Origin: Paenibacillus dendrobii
Lineage (GTDB): Bacteria > Bacillota > Bacilli > Paenibacillales > Paenibacillaceae
Assembly: GCF_009807035.1 (NCBI RefSeq)
Contig: NZ_WUBI01000005.1
Span: forward strand, 175,624 to 239,623
Reading direction: 5' to 3'
Length of the DNA: 64,000 nucleotides
Below are positions 1 to 8,356 of this stretch, one piece after another. Below the pieces are notes generated by a model. That model made no database searches. It worked only from the letters and a program-made list of their open reading frames with translations, and was not told where the DNA came from. Numbering within the stretch: the stretch's first letter is position 1; every line of letters begins with the position of its first letter. A program made the position numbers and the translations under genes.

Positions 1-240
1 GATGGCATCCGTACCGACTGATCCTTCTGCCAGGTGTCGGGCCTGCACGATACCTGGCTGCAGCTGCTCCGTTCCCACCGCTTCTGCTGCCAAGTGTCGG
101 TAGCTCACCGATCCGTCTTCGATGGCATCCGTACCGACTGATCCTTCTGCCAGGTGTCGGGCCTGCACGATACCTGGCTGCAGCTGCTCCGTTCCCACCG
201 CTTCTGCTGCCAAGTGTCGGTAGCTCACCGATCCGTCTTC
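1..240. repeat. exact 120-bp tandem duplication
   Basis: Bases 1-120 and 121-240 are identical. The unit encodes 40 residues, that is four of the ten-residue repeats of the surrounding gene. Because the first copy begins at the window edge, further copies may lie outside. Zero mismatches point to a recent duplication or to ongoing homogenisation, whereas the rest of the repeat array has diverged strongly. Confidence 0.97.
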
Positions 241-1915
241 GATGGCAAGGGAATGTACTGCCCCTGCGCCCATATGTTCCTTGCCTACTGCCCCCTTGGC
301 GATTTTGGATGAAAAGATGCTTCCATCCGCCAGCTTGCTGGACGTAACAGCCTGATCCTGGATTTTATCCGTTGTCACGCTTTCCGGTGACAGCTTAAGG
401 GAAGTCACCGCATGATCTGCCAGGTGAACAGGAGACACAATCGCCGGGTTCAGATGCTTGGAGTGAATGCTTCCCGCCGCAAGCTGATCGGATGTGACCG
501 AATCTTTGACCAGCATTTCGGTCTGAATAATCCCCCGCTGCAGATGTTCGGTTGAGATGGCACCTGGACGGATATGGCGGGATATGACTGCGTCATCAAC
601 GATCACTTCCGAGTTTACGCTCAAATCCGCCAATTGCAGACTGCCAACGGCACCTGGACGGATATGTTCGCTGCTAACTCCCTCTGCAGCAAGGATGTCA
701 CCGCCAACCGATTGTTTGGCCAGCTTTGCAGCTGTAATGCTCGCATCGGCCAACTTCTCTTCCGAAACCGAAGCGGTCTGAAGTTGGCTGTTTCCAACAG
801 CTTCCTTTGCAAGATGTTTTTCCTCAACTGCTCCAGGGGCGATATGACTGCCCTGAATGGAAGATTGCTGCAAATGCCTGGATTCTACGCTATTCTGTGC
901 CAGATGGTTCCCTCGAACGGCTTCCTGACGGATATGTTCTACGGTCACAGAATCCGGGGCAAGCTGCCCTTCCTGAACTGCACCCCGTGCTATATGACGT
1001 GTTTGGATCGCTTCATTGGCGATCTTGCTTGGAAGTATGCTCTGATCGGCAATTTTCGAAGAAGTGACGGTCTGCTCCACAATATGGACGGTTCCTACGG
1101 ACTGCTCTTCCAGCTTTACGGAACCGATGCTATGATCGGCAATATGCACGGCAGTAATCTCACTTGCACCAATATGACTTCCATCTATGGTTCCTTTCGC
1201 AAAATGAATGCCCATCACCGCTGATGGGGCTATGATTTCCGAAGTTACAGCCCCCTTCTGAAGATGGCGATCTGTCAAGGATTTCTCGGCAAGCTGCCCG
1301 GAACCAATGCTGCCCGCCGCTATTTGCCCGCTGCCTATGGAGCCGTCCGCGAACAAATCTCCTGTAAGGGATTGGCTCCGGAGATGGAAGCCGTCAATAG
1401 AGCGTTCTTTGATTTTCTCCCCGCCGATTTCGCCGTCGCGGATCTTCGATGCCGTTACGGCCCCATCCGCCAACTTCGAGGTATCCACGGCTTCATTCGT
1501 CAGATGATGGGCGCGGATGCTTGCACCGGCAATTTTACTTTCCGTCACGGCTTCATTCTGGAGCAATTCACTAGAGATGACCATTTCGGCAAAATGACGG
1601 GAGCGAATGGATCCGTCAGCAATTTTATCCGCTGCGATCGCCTGATTCTGCAGTTTGGCTGACGATATACTGCCTTCGCTGATTTTATCGCCGTCGATGG
1701 AATGGTCCCGAAGCTTGCTTCCGCTGATTGAGTTATTTACCAAATGCTCTTCCGTAATCGATAGCGGTGCAATTTTGGAGGCCGTAACGGCACCTTCGGC
1801 CAGATGGATTTGGGCAACAGCATAATCGGCAATAGCCTCGCCATCCACGGCGCCATTTTTTATTCTCGCCGAGTCAACAGCTCGGAGAGCTATTTTGGAG
1901 GTGATCACGGCCCCG
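1..1915 (-). repeat. 30-bp-period coding repeat array (decapeptide repeats)
   Basis: On the minus strand the sequence repeats with a 30-base period, giving pairs such as SVTTDKIQDQ followed by AVTSSKLADG. Small hydrophobic residues at positions 2 and 7 and a polar turn at positions 9-10 recur almost without interruption. The period stays in register over about 64 units without indels that break it. Confidence 0.9.
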
Positions 1916-2370
1916 TCGCTCAAATCCTCCGAATAAATAAATGGCTGCGCCGTGTCCGGCAGCTTCTTTTCGGCAATGATGTCCTCCTTCACCTGTTGTG
2001 TCATACCTATCTCTTCGACCAATTCCTCGGCTGCAGTGTCTAGGGTACCTATGATTACCTCTTCAAGCTCTTCTATTTCTTCAGACTCTTCTATCCCTTC
2101 TATCCCTTCTATCTCCTCTATCTCTTCCCACTCTTCCTGACTTACCTCTTCATACTCCTCTTTGCCTACCGTTTCCGGATGTTCGGAGATTTCGCTCTCC
2201 GGCAAGGTTTCTGAGGTAACTGAACTGACCAGGGCATTCGCATCTTGATTCTTAGGTTCGTATATCCTGATCGGTTTGTCGATCAAGCCCAGCTCATGCA
2301 AATTCGGATTATCTACATAGTAACGGCTTCTGCCAGCTTTATTGGACCGTTTGTTACCCTTATTTTTCAA
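1..2370 (-). CDS. large decapeptide-repeat surface-type protein (WIAG-tail-like), 3' end outside window
   Basis: An open frame of 790 codons runs without a stop from a TTG codon at 2368-2370 to the window edge; a GGAAGGGAGCG ribosome binding site lies just upstream. The first 65 or so residues are basic then mixed. Residues about 68-108 are very acidic (runs of E, I and G). From about residue 152 the protein consists of roughly 64 degenerate ten-residue repeats of the form S/A-V/I-x-S/T-x-K/H-L/I-A-D/E-G. No signal peptide or membrane segment is visible. Such repeats occur in phage tail fibres and in Paenibacillus proteins that I remember being annotated as WIAG-tail proteins; the naming C-terminus would lie outside the window. 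It sits 64 bp after a glycosyltransferase gene in the same direction, so the two are probably cotranscribed. Function unknown; a fibrous surface or spore-associated protein is my inference. Confidence 0.85.
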   Translation of the reverse strand, partial: MKNKGNKRSNKAGRSRYYVDNPNLHELGLIDKPIRIYEPKNQDANALVSSVTSETLPESEISEHPETVGKEEYEEVSQEEWEEIEEIEGIEGIEESEEIEELEEVIIGTLDTAAEELVEEIGMTQQVKEDIIAEKKLPDTAQPFIYSEDLSDGAVITSKIALRAVDSARIKNGAVDGEAIADYAVAQIHLAEGAVTASKIAPLSITEEHLVNNSISGSKLRDHSIDGDKISEGSISSAKLQNQAIAADKIADGSIRSRHFAEMVISSELLQNEAVTESKIAGASIRAHHLTNEAVDTSKLADGAVTASKIRDGEIGGEKIKERSIDGFHLRSQSLTGDLFADGSIGSGQIAAGSIGSGQLAEKSLTDRHLQKGAVTSEIIAPSAVMGIHFAKGTIDGSHIGASEITAVHIADHSIGSVKLEEQSVGTVHIVEQTVTSSKIADQSILPSKIANEAIQTRHIARGAVQEGQLAPDSVTVEHIRQEAVRGNHLAQNSVESRHLQQSSIQGSHIAPGAVEEKHLAKEAVGNSQLQTASVSEEKLADASITAAKLAKQSVGGDILAAEGVSSEHIRPGAVGSLQLADLSVNSEVIVDDAVISRHIRPGAISTEHLQRGIIQTEMLVKDSVTSDQLAAGSIHSKHLNPAIVSPVHLADHAVTSLKLSPESVTTDKIQDQAVTSSKLADGSIFSSKIAKGAVGKEHMGAGAVHSLAIEDGSVSYRHLAAEAVGTEQLQPGIVQARHLAEGSVGTDAIEDGSVSYRHLAAEAVGTEQLQPGIVQARHLAEGSVGTDAI

Positions 2371-2434
2371 GTGTTATCGCTCCCTTCCTGACGGTATCAT
2401 CCTTTGGCATCATATGCGTCGGAATAGGCCTTTG

Positions 2435-3592
2435 TCACTGAAGATCCAGCTTTTGCATCATTTCATGCCAGCGTGCAGCAGTGTGCTTCCATTGAAAATA
2501 TTGTGCAGTTCTCAATCGCCCCGCCTGCCCGAGCGAGCGGCGCAGCTGTTCATCACAAAGGAGGCGGATCAGCGCAGGACCCAACCCCTCTTCTAGTGTG
2601 GTTTGCGGCAGCAAAATACCGGTGGCAGCATCCTCTACGATTTCCGGTATACCACCCGCATCGGATGCAACAACAGGTACCGCTGAAGCCATCGCCTCTA
2701 CATTAACCAGTCCGAAGGCTTCTCCTTCAGCGGAAGGAACGACAACGACATCTGCCAAATGGTACCAGTATGAGATGGCGGGGTAGGAGACAAATGGAAC
2801 AAAAGTCACATGGTTTGAATAGAGCTCTGCCAAATCATGTAAATGGACTTCATAGGCGGTCCTGCGGCTGGAGCTGTAAAAGGGGCTTCCGACAATAAGC
2901 ACCATCACGTCCGGCACAGCCTGGACGATCTCCGGCAGGGCGCCAAGAAGATGATGCACCCCTTTGATCGGCAGCAATCTTCCCGCATACATAACCACGC
3001 GTCTTCCCTGCCATCCCTTGTTCACCAGCTTCGATTCGCGCAAGGCTTCGGAATACGGGTTCCAACGCGGCATGAAATCCAGCAGGCTCACACCAAGAGG
3101 ATTCACGCTAATCTTGTGAACCAGAAGGGGATGACGGACAGCAAGCTCCTTTTTCAAATACTCGCTGTTCACTACAATTTCGTCCATTGGCAGCAGCATA
3201 CGTTCAGCGGTCAGCCGATCAGCATAAGGCGAAGAAATATAAGTAAGCGAGTGGATGGTTGAGACAACCTTGGCCCCAGGCATTGCCTGTTTGATCCGGC
3301 GGGCCAACCAAGGACGGTTCTGTACGTCGATAACCCCGGGCTTCCATTCCAGCAAAGAACGGATGACGCCGGAGGCGTAACGGGTTCCGCCCTGCAACCG
3401 ATACACCGGTAGTCCTCCGTCGAGGCTCCCTTTCACCGGCTGGTTTGGTTCCTGTACGCCATAAATCCTGATGTCGAAGCCTTCGGGCACCAAAGGCAGC
3501 ATCTGCTCCACCACCCGCTCGACGGAGCTGCTCCGGCCTGATGGGATAAAAAATGAACCCGGCGTCACGACGGCAGCCTTTTGCTTTTGCAC
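2435..3592 (-). CDS. glycosyltransferase family 4-type, CotSA-like
   Basis: A 385-residue GT-B glycosyltransferase that would transfer a sugar from a nucleotide-sugar donor in the cytoplasm. The N-terminal acceptor half contains TPGSFFIPSGRSSSVERV (residues 10-27). The C-terminal donor half has the GRLLPIKG turn (204-211) and the E-x7-E pair (E291, E299) in EAFGLVNVEAM, followed by a GGIPE loop typical of GT4 enzymes. The start is GTG at 3592 behind GGGAGG. The length and end motifs resemble CotSA spore-coat enzymes of Bacillus. The large repeat protein follows 64 bp downstream, so it may be the acceptor or a partner; this is inference. Confidence 0.85.
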   Translation of the reverse strand: MQKQKAAVVTPGSFFIPSGRSSSVERVVEQMLPLVPEGFDIRIYGVQEPNQPVKGSLDGGLPVYRLQGGTRYASGVIRSLLEWKPGVIDVQNRPWLARRIKQAMPGAKVVSTIHSLTYISSPYADRLTAERMLLPMDEIVVNSEYLKKELAVRHPLLVHKISVNPLGVSLLDFMPRWNPYSEALRESKLVNKGWQGRRVVMYAGRLLPIKGVHHLLGALPEIVQAVPDVMVLIVGSPFYSSSRRTAYEVHLHDLAELYSNHVTFVPFVSYPAISYWYHLADVVVVPSAEGEAFGLVNVEAMASAVPVVASDAGGIPEIVEDAATGILLPQTTLEEGLGPALIRLLCDEQLRRSLGQAGRLRTAQYFQWKHTAARWHEMMQKLDLQ

Positions 3593-3808
3593 CTGCTGTT
3601 TCCTCCCATCCCGCTATATGTTTTTTATCTGAAATCGAGAATCTTCTTGCTCTAGCCTATACAGGTGATGGGTATCGCGGTGACACTCCAGGTGGATCAG
3701 CAATAAAAATAGGCGGCGCACGGACGGACAAACGTCCCTTACTGACATGAATCATGCCGCATAGACTATACAACCAAAGGAACGCCATTAGGCAAGGAGG
3801 GATATAAC
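3593..3808. promoter_or_regulatory. divergent intergenic region between glycosyltransferase and YheC/D genes
   Basis: This 216-bp stretch separates two divergently transcribed genes and must hold the promoters of both. The only clear element is the AAGGAGGGATATAAC ribosome binding site of the plus-strand gene at its right end. No convincing operator was recognised. Confidence 0.4.
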
Positions 3809-4891
3809 ATGTGGTTTTCTTATGTCGGTATCCTACTGAATGCAGCCATGCACCGAGGAATTCCGCATGGAAGAACCGGGCAGGAATCCCTTGCCAATTA
3901 TGAGGAAGCCGCCCGTATTTACGGTCTGATTCCATGTTACATCCGGCTTCAGGATATCAATATAGGAAGCGGACAATGCACGGGATACGTGCTCAGTGAG
4001 GAAACTTATAAGCCCATCCGCCTTCCCATTCCGCGTATCATTCATAACCGGGCCATCTATCTGGATGCAGGCTCGCAACATAAAATCAATTCCCTGATAG
4101 GTCAGGGTTATGTCATTTTCAACGCTTTTAACCGTTACGGAAAAGATGAAATCCATCAGCTTCTTCAAAAAGATCCGCTACTGTCGCCCCATCTTCCGGA
4201 AACCCGAAATGCCACATCCTCTTCCATTGCGGAAATGATGCGGCATTATGATGATATTATTATGAAGCCTTGCGCCGGAAGCATCGGACGCGGCATATTG
4301 CGGCTGCATAATTCAGGTTCCGGTTGGAAACTCACCTATTCGCCAAGCGGAAGGTCTCGTGGCTGGAGGACGGTCGCACTGCGTCAAAAGATGCTGCCGG
4401 CAATTCTCCAAAGACGTGTTGCCGCCATTCCTTACCTGGTTCAGGAGCGAATTCCCCTGGCGGAGTATAGGGGTCGGCCTTATGATCTGCGCATCTCCGT
4501 TCAGAGGGGAATCGACGGACACTGGAGCATTACCGGCATGTACGCCAAAGCCGCTTCCTCACGCACCTTTGTGTCGAACGTCGCGCAGGGCGGCAAAGCG
4601 ATGTCCGTTGAGACCGTTCTAAGTGAAAGCCTCCCCAATCTATCCTCCGATAAGATCATGGCCGATGTGCGGAAGCTGGCTCTGCGTATCGCCGAAAGGC
4701 TGGAGTTTCATCTTCCCTACGCTGCCGATTTCGGTCTCGATATCGGGCTTTCCACATCCGGAAAACCCTATTTTATTGAATGCAACGGGCGCGACCAGCG
4801 TTACGGCTTTTGCAAGGCCGGACTCAAAGAGCTATGGATGGAGACATACCGCCAGCCCATGGCTTACGCCCGGTATTTGCTCAGCCGCTAA
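3809..4891 (+). CDS. YheC/YheD family endospore coat-associated ATP-grasp protein
   Basis: A 360-residue protein of the YheC/YheD family, whose members are linked to the endospore coat in Bacillus and have an ATP-grasp fold, so an ATP-dependent carboxylate ligation is plausible but the substrate is unknown. The ATP-grasp features are IIMKPCAGSIGRGI (about 151-164), the central YLVQERIPLAEYRGRPYDLR block and the C-terminal DFGLDIG...FIECNGRDQRYGF metal-binding region (about 308-335). The ATG at 3809 has an ideal ribosome binding site. It is divergent from the CotSA-like gene, supporting a common spore-surface theme. A shorter paralogue lies at 51497-52159. Confidence 0.88.
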   Translation: MWFSYVGILLNAAMHRGIPHGRTGQESLANYEEAARIYGLIPCYIRLQDINIGSGQCTGYVLSEETYKPIRLPIPRIIHNRAIYLDAGSQHKINSLIGQGYVIFNAFNRYGKDEIHQLLQKDPLLSPHLPETRNATSSSIAEMMRHYDDIIMKPCAGSIGRGILRLHNSGSGWKLTYSPSGRSRGWRTVALRQKMLPAILQRRVAAIPYLVQERIPLAEYRGRPYDLRISVQRGIDGHWSITGMYAKAASSRTFVSNVAQGGKAMSVETVLSESLPNLSSDKIMADVRKLALRIAERLEFHLPYAADFGLDIGLSTSGKPYFIECNGRDQRYGFCKAGLKELWMETYRQPMAYARYLLSR

Positions 4892-4923
4892 TGTTCGCCA
4901 ATCATGCCAGAGGACGCCAATCC

Positions 4924-5739
4924 TCAGGCATGGTAGCGGACATCCGTGATGCCCAGCCAAGGGAAATGGAGCGCGGCGGCATAGGCGGCGAAAGAAGCGA
5001 GGACAAGCAGCATGAGGACGATTCCGTCTATCCAGCAAATTCTCGAAGGGTAAAAGTAGGTCCGTTCCCTGCCCCCTTGTCCCTCAAACTGCTTGGCTTC
5101 CATGGCAACCGCAACGCGGTGGGCACGGCGGATGCTCTGAGATAACAGTGGAACTGCGTACATCCGAATATGCTCGGCCAATCCCTTCAGACCTTTGCCC
5201 CTTATCCGTGCACCCCTGACCTGGAGCGCCTGCCTACGGATCAGAAATTCCTCCCACACCATCGGCAGCAGCCGGATTGAAGCCATAAAGCTGTATGCAT
5301 ACCGCGGTGCCAACCTGAAGCTTTGCATCAACGCGTAGAAAAGTTTCACAGAAGGAGTCGTGCTTACGAAAAGAAGCCCTTCGGCTGCAAAAGCGATGGA
5401 TCGAAAGCCCAGATGAATCCCTCTGTAAAAGCTTTCCTCGGTGATGCGTACCAGCCCCCACTGCCACCATAAGGTATCCCCTTTGCCAAATAAAATCATG
5501 GTACTGGAGGAAGAGATGAAGAGCAGCATAAAAGGCAGGACAATCAGCAGCGTTTTCCTGACCGGGAAGCCGCCAAGAATGAACAGGAGCAGGGTATAAA
5601 CCGCAGCTTGATTAATCGCAAAATCGATGCTGCGCGTCTGCACGGTGACCAGAAACAACACGATGAATAAGACAAGCTTGAATGCAGGATTGGCACGCTG
5701 CAGAATCGTAGCGCGGGAAGGCGTCAGCAGCTCGATCAT
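4924..5739 (-). CDS. ykoC: ECF transporter transmembrane component EcfT (YkoC-like)
   Basis: A 271-residue membrane protein with about five hydrophobic segments, matching the EcfT scaffold of energy-coupling factor transporters. The cytoplasmic coupling helices carry the characteristic motifs QVRGARIRG and AVAMEAKQFEG (about residues 165-210), which contact the ATPases. Its ATG overlaps the stop of the ATPase gene (ATGA), indicating translational coupling. It is the last gene of a three-gene unit read from the TPP riboswitch, so it should serve uptake of thiamine or hydroxymethylpyrimidine. The ykoC symbol is by family and context. Confidence 0.88.
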   Translation of the reverse strand: MIELLTPSRATILQRANPAFKLVLFIVLFLVTVQTRSIDFAINQAAVYTLLLFILGGFPVRKTLLIVLPFMLLFISSSSTMILFGKGDTLWWQWGLVRITEESFYRGIHLGFRSIAFAAEGLLFVSTTPSVKLFYALMQSFRLAPRYAYSFMASIRLLPMVWEEFLIRRQALQVRGARIRGKGLKGLAEHIRMYAVPLLSQSIRRAHRVAVAMEAKQFEGQGGRERTYFYPSRICWIDGIVLMLLVLASFAAYAAALHFPWLGITDVRYHA

Positions 5740-7289
5740 GTCCCCACCCGCCTTTCTTCGTGTAGTCCCGCATCCGGCCGTTCATTAACTACGCCATCCA
5801 GCACCTCCCAGACACGGGTGGCGGCATGCCGGACGATCCCTTCCTCATGCGTCACCATGACAATGGCAGCTCCCTTCGCCTGCATTTCCAGGCAATAATC
5901 CAGGATCGCAAATGTGTTTCTGGCGTCCTGTCCAAAGGTGGGTTCATCCAGCAGAAGGATTGGTTGCCCGCACACGACGGCGGCGGCTATGCTTAATCTT
6001 CTCTTTTGCCCCATAGATAGCTGATAGGGATGACGCTGCTCCAAGCCCTCCAGATGAAAGGAACGAATAAAACGACGTGAGGTTTCATCCACCTGATTCA
6101 GGGATGTCATCCCCGGGTTCTTCAAGGAAAATCCGATTTCCTCCTGCACAGTCTCCGCTACAAACTGGAACTCGGGATTTTGGAATACATAACCGATCCG
6201 GTCTGAAGGCGGACAGACCTTTTTTCTCCGTTTCCGACTAGCACCGGCTGTTTCCGGGATTCCTTCTCCGCATAACACATATTGCCCGCTGAAACGGAGA
6301 AGACACATCAGACTCAGCAAAAGGGAGCTCTTCCCGGCTCCGTTCGGACCGGTAACCGCAATAAAATCCCCCGGATAGACCTCAGCTGCCTCAACATAAA
6401 TAACCGGACGGTTCGCGCGAAAGCCCGTATATTTCTTCAGTGCTAAAAGCGGAGTCAGACCGCTGCGTGATGCAGAATTTTCGGCTTCGGCCTGCCGGAT
6501 CTCCATCAGCCGGATGAAATTCTCCCAAACGCCCGGATACCAGATGCCATACTGCGCAAGCTCCCGCCGGAAGGTACGGAATATCCACTCCGGGCTGCCG
6601 TCTCCAATAATGCTCCCGTCTGGAGAGAATAAAATAATCCGGTCCATTCGGTCCGCAATTTCTTCAAGGCGATGCTCCACCACCACCAACGTGCGCCCTT
6701 CCGCCGCATGCCACACGGCTTCCCACATCTGCTTCCTCCCATCGGGATCAAGAAGCGCGGACGGTTCATCCAGAAAAATAACCTCCGGCTCCAGAAGGAG
6801 CACCGAAGCCAGCGCGAGCCGCTGCTTCATGCCCTGGGACAGGCTGTCCACCGGCACATGAAGCTCATCCGGATGCAGTCCGACGGCATCGAGCACCTCC
6901 CGCATCTGCCGCACCATATGCTCACGCTCGATTCCGCGGTTCTCGAGGACAAAAGCCAGCTCTTCATCCACGTAGGGCATGCAGAACTGAGTGTCCGGGT
7001 CTTGAAAGACATATCCTCTGGATGCCGGAACTATAATTTCATCCGCTTTGAGCGGCACCTCAATGACATGCGGAATCAGTCCTCCCAGAATTTGCAGAAG
7101 AGTGGATTTGCCGCATCCGCTGGGTCCGAGCAGCAGAACCCTCTCCCCCTTTTGAATCGATAGGGATAGATCCTTGAATATAAAGCTGCCCTCTCCCGGA
7201 AATTTAAGCCGGAGCTCCGTTACGGATGCCGCAACCGTATCCCCTCCTTTTCCGGCAGTGCCATGGTTAATCATGGTCCAGTGCTTCAT
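5736..7289 (-). CDS. ykoD: ECF transporter tandem ATPase (YkoD-like)
   Basis: A 517-residue protein with two fused ABC ATPase domains, energising ECF-type vitamin uptake from the cytoplasmic face. Domain 1 has Walker A GPSGCGKST (55-63), signature LSQGMKQR and Walker B VIFLDEP. Domain 2 has Walker A GPNGAGKSS (about 315), signature LSMGQKRR and Walker B ILLLDEP. A single fused ATPase replaces the usual EcfA1/EcfA2 pair, as in ykoD of B. subtilis. The annotated ATG overlaps the upstream gene by 23 bases; an internal ATG at 7274 is also possible. It is coupled downstream to ecfT. Confidence 0.9.
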   Translation of the reverse strand: MKHWTMINHGTAGKGGDTVAASVTELRLKFPGEGSFIFKDLSLSIQKGERVLLLGPSGCGKSTLLQILGGLIPHVIEVPLKADEIIVPASRGYVFQDPDTQFCMPYVDEELAFVLENRGIEREHMVRQMREVLDAVGLHPDELHVPVDSLSQGMKQRLALASVLLLEPEVIFLDEPSALLDPDGRKQMWEAVWHAAEGRTLVVVEHRLEEIADRMDRIILFSPDGSIIGDGSPEWIFRTFRRELAQYGIWYPGVWENFIRLMEIRQAEAENSASRSGLTPLLALKKYTGFRANRPVIYVEAAEVYPGDFIAVTGPNGAGKSSLLLSLMCLLRFSGQYVLCGEGIPETAGASRKRRKKVCPPSDRIGYVFQNPEFQFVAETVQEEIGFSLKNPGMTSLNQVDETSRRFIRSFHLEGLEQRHPYQLSMGQKRRLSIAAAVVCGQPILLLDEPTFGQDARNTFAILDYCLEMQAKGAAIVMVTHEEGIVRHAATRVWEVLDGVVNERPDAGLHEERRVGT

Positions 7290-7875
7290 AATCCCGTTTG
7301 GACACCGGACGGAGCAGCTGCGTTACGCCTGTAGCTTCGAGTGCCTTCGCAAGCGCAAACGCCAGATACCCTGCCAAAATAGCCGAGCTGACGATACGAA
7401 GCGCGTATTTAAAGAGCATCATCCAAAGCGTATAATCCGTCACGTAGCCGTAATATACATCCACCAATAGAGATCCGAGCGCCGCCGCGGCGCCCGCAAA
7501 CGCTGCCGTTCCCATTCGGAAGCTGCGGTAACGAAACACGGCGAAAATCAGCTCTGCCGCAAGCCCCTGCACCAAGCTGTACAGCACCAGTTGTATGCCC
7601 CACTCGCTGCCAAACATAATTTCCACATGAGCAGCCGCAACCTCTGCCAGAATGGCGACCCCAGGTTTGCGTATCAACAGCATGGCCAGTGTCGGCGCTA
7701 GAAACCATACCCCGTATACAAGCTCATCCGCCTGAAAAAACAGCGGTTTAAACAGATCGTACACCGAACCCCAAAAATGATACACAACACCGATCACGAG
7801 CGACAGCAAAATCGTTACCAGCAAATCGCTCAAACGGAGCCCCTTTCGTTTTTCCATAGTCAATGCGTGATTCAT
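7267..7875 (-). CDS. ykoE: ECF transporter substrate-binding S component (YkoE-like)
   Basis: A 202-residue integral membrane protein with about six hydrophobic segments, the size and profile of a YkoE-type S component that confers specificity for thiamine or its pyrimidine precursor HMP. The first helix follows a basic cytoplasmic start (MEKRKGLRLSDLL). It is the first gene after the TPP riboswitch and its terminator, and overlaps the ATPase gene. No ykoF homologue is present, unlike the B. subtilis ykoFEDC cluster. Specificity is inferred from the riboswitch and gene order. Confidence 0.85.
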   Translation of the reverse strand: MNHALTMEKRKGLRLSDLLVTILLSLVIGVVYHFWGSVYDLFKPLFFQADELVYGVWFLAPTLAMLLIRKPGVAILAEVAAAHVEIMFGSEWGIQLVLYSLVQGLAAELIFAVFRYRSFRMGTAAFAGAAAALGSLLVDVYYGYVTDYTLWMMLFKYALRIVSSAILAGYLAFALAKALEATGVTQLLRPVSKRDYEALDHD

Positions 7876-7913
7876 CTTACATCTTCCTCTCCTTTTTTTG
7901 AAAAACAGGCATT

Positions 7914-7948
7914 AAAAAAACCGCCTGGATATGCAAACAGAGACGGTC
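7914..7948 (-). terminator. riboswitch-controlled intrinsic terminator
   Basis: On the minus strand ACCGTCT pairs with AGGCGGT and is followed by seven T residues. It lies between the TPP aptamer and the ykoE start, the position expected for the expression platform. Confidence 0.75.
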
Positions 7949-7975
7949 AAATAAGCCCCGGAGGGGACTATCACG

Positions 7976-8064
7976 AATTCTCTACGCTGGCATTATCCAG
8001 TTCAGATACCCGGTCAGCAGCGGACAACAGCTGCAATCTCAGCCTGATTCACTCAAGCTCCCGC
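7976..8064 (-). ncRNA. TPP riboswitch (THI box)
   Basis: The minus strand contains the hallmark GGCTGAGA (plus 8037-8044) and the pyrophosphate-sensing block CTGAACTGGATAATGCCAGC (plus 7985-8004), closed by GGGAGC on the 5' side. The downstream hairpin and T run at 7914-7948 would stop transcription when thiamine pyrophosphate is bound. It controls the ECF operon ykoEDC. Confidence 0.95.
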
Positions 8065-8356
8065 ATTCCATATGTAACAGACGAACCTTTCGCAAAGCTT
8101 GTACAAGCGAAGGCATCCGTATCCTGGTTCCAAAATACACCAAATCCTGCTTTGTTGGCAATAGAAAAAATCAGCGGCCGATGTCACTTACCTATCGTTA
8201 TTGCTTAAAACGGTATTCTATGTCAATATATTTCAGAGTGTTCAAAAAACAGCATTTTGCAAAATTCGATCCCGGCCGCATCCTTTTGCAACCAACTAAC
8301 GGCTGTTTACGTTAAGCTTATATATCGTCATAGCACCATCCGAAGGGAGATTAAGC

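Noticed and set aside
557..2140. Several plus-strand frames of 60-216 codons over the repeat region
   Set aside because: They are shadows of the repetitive minus-strand gene; they lack ribosome binding sites and their composition is explained by the 30-bp coding period.
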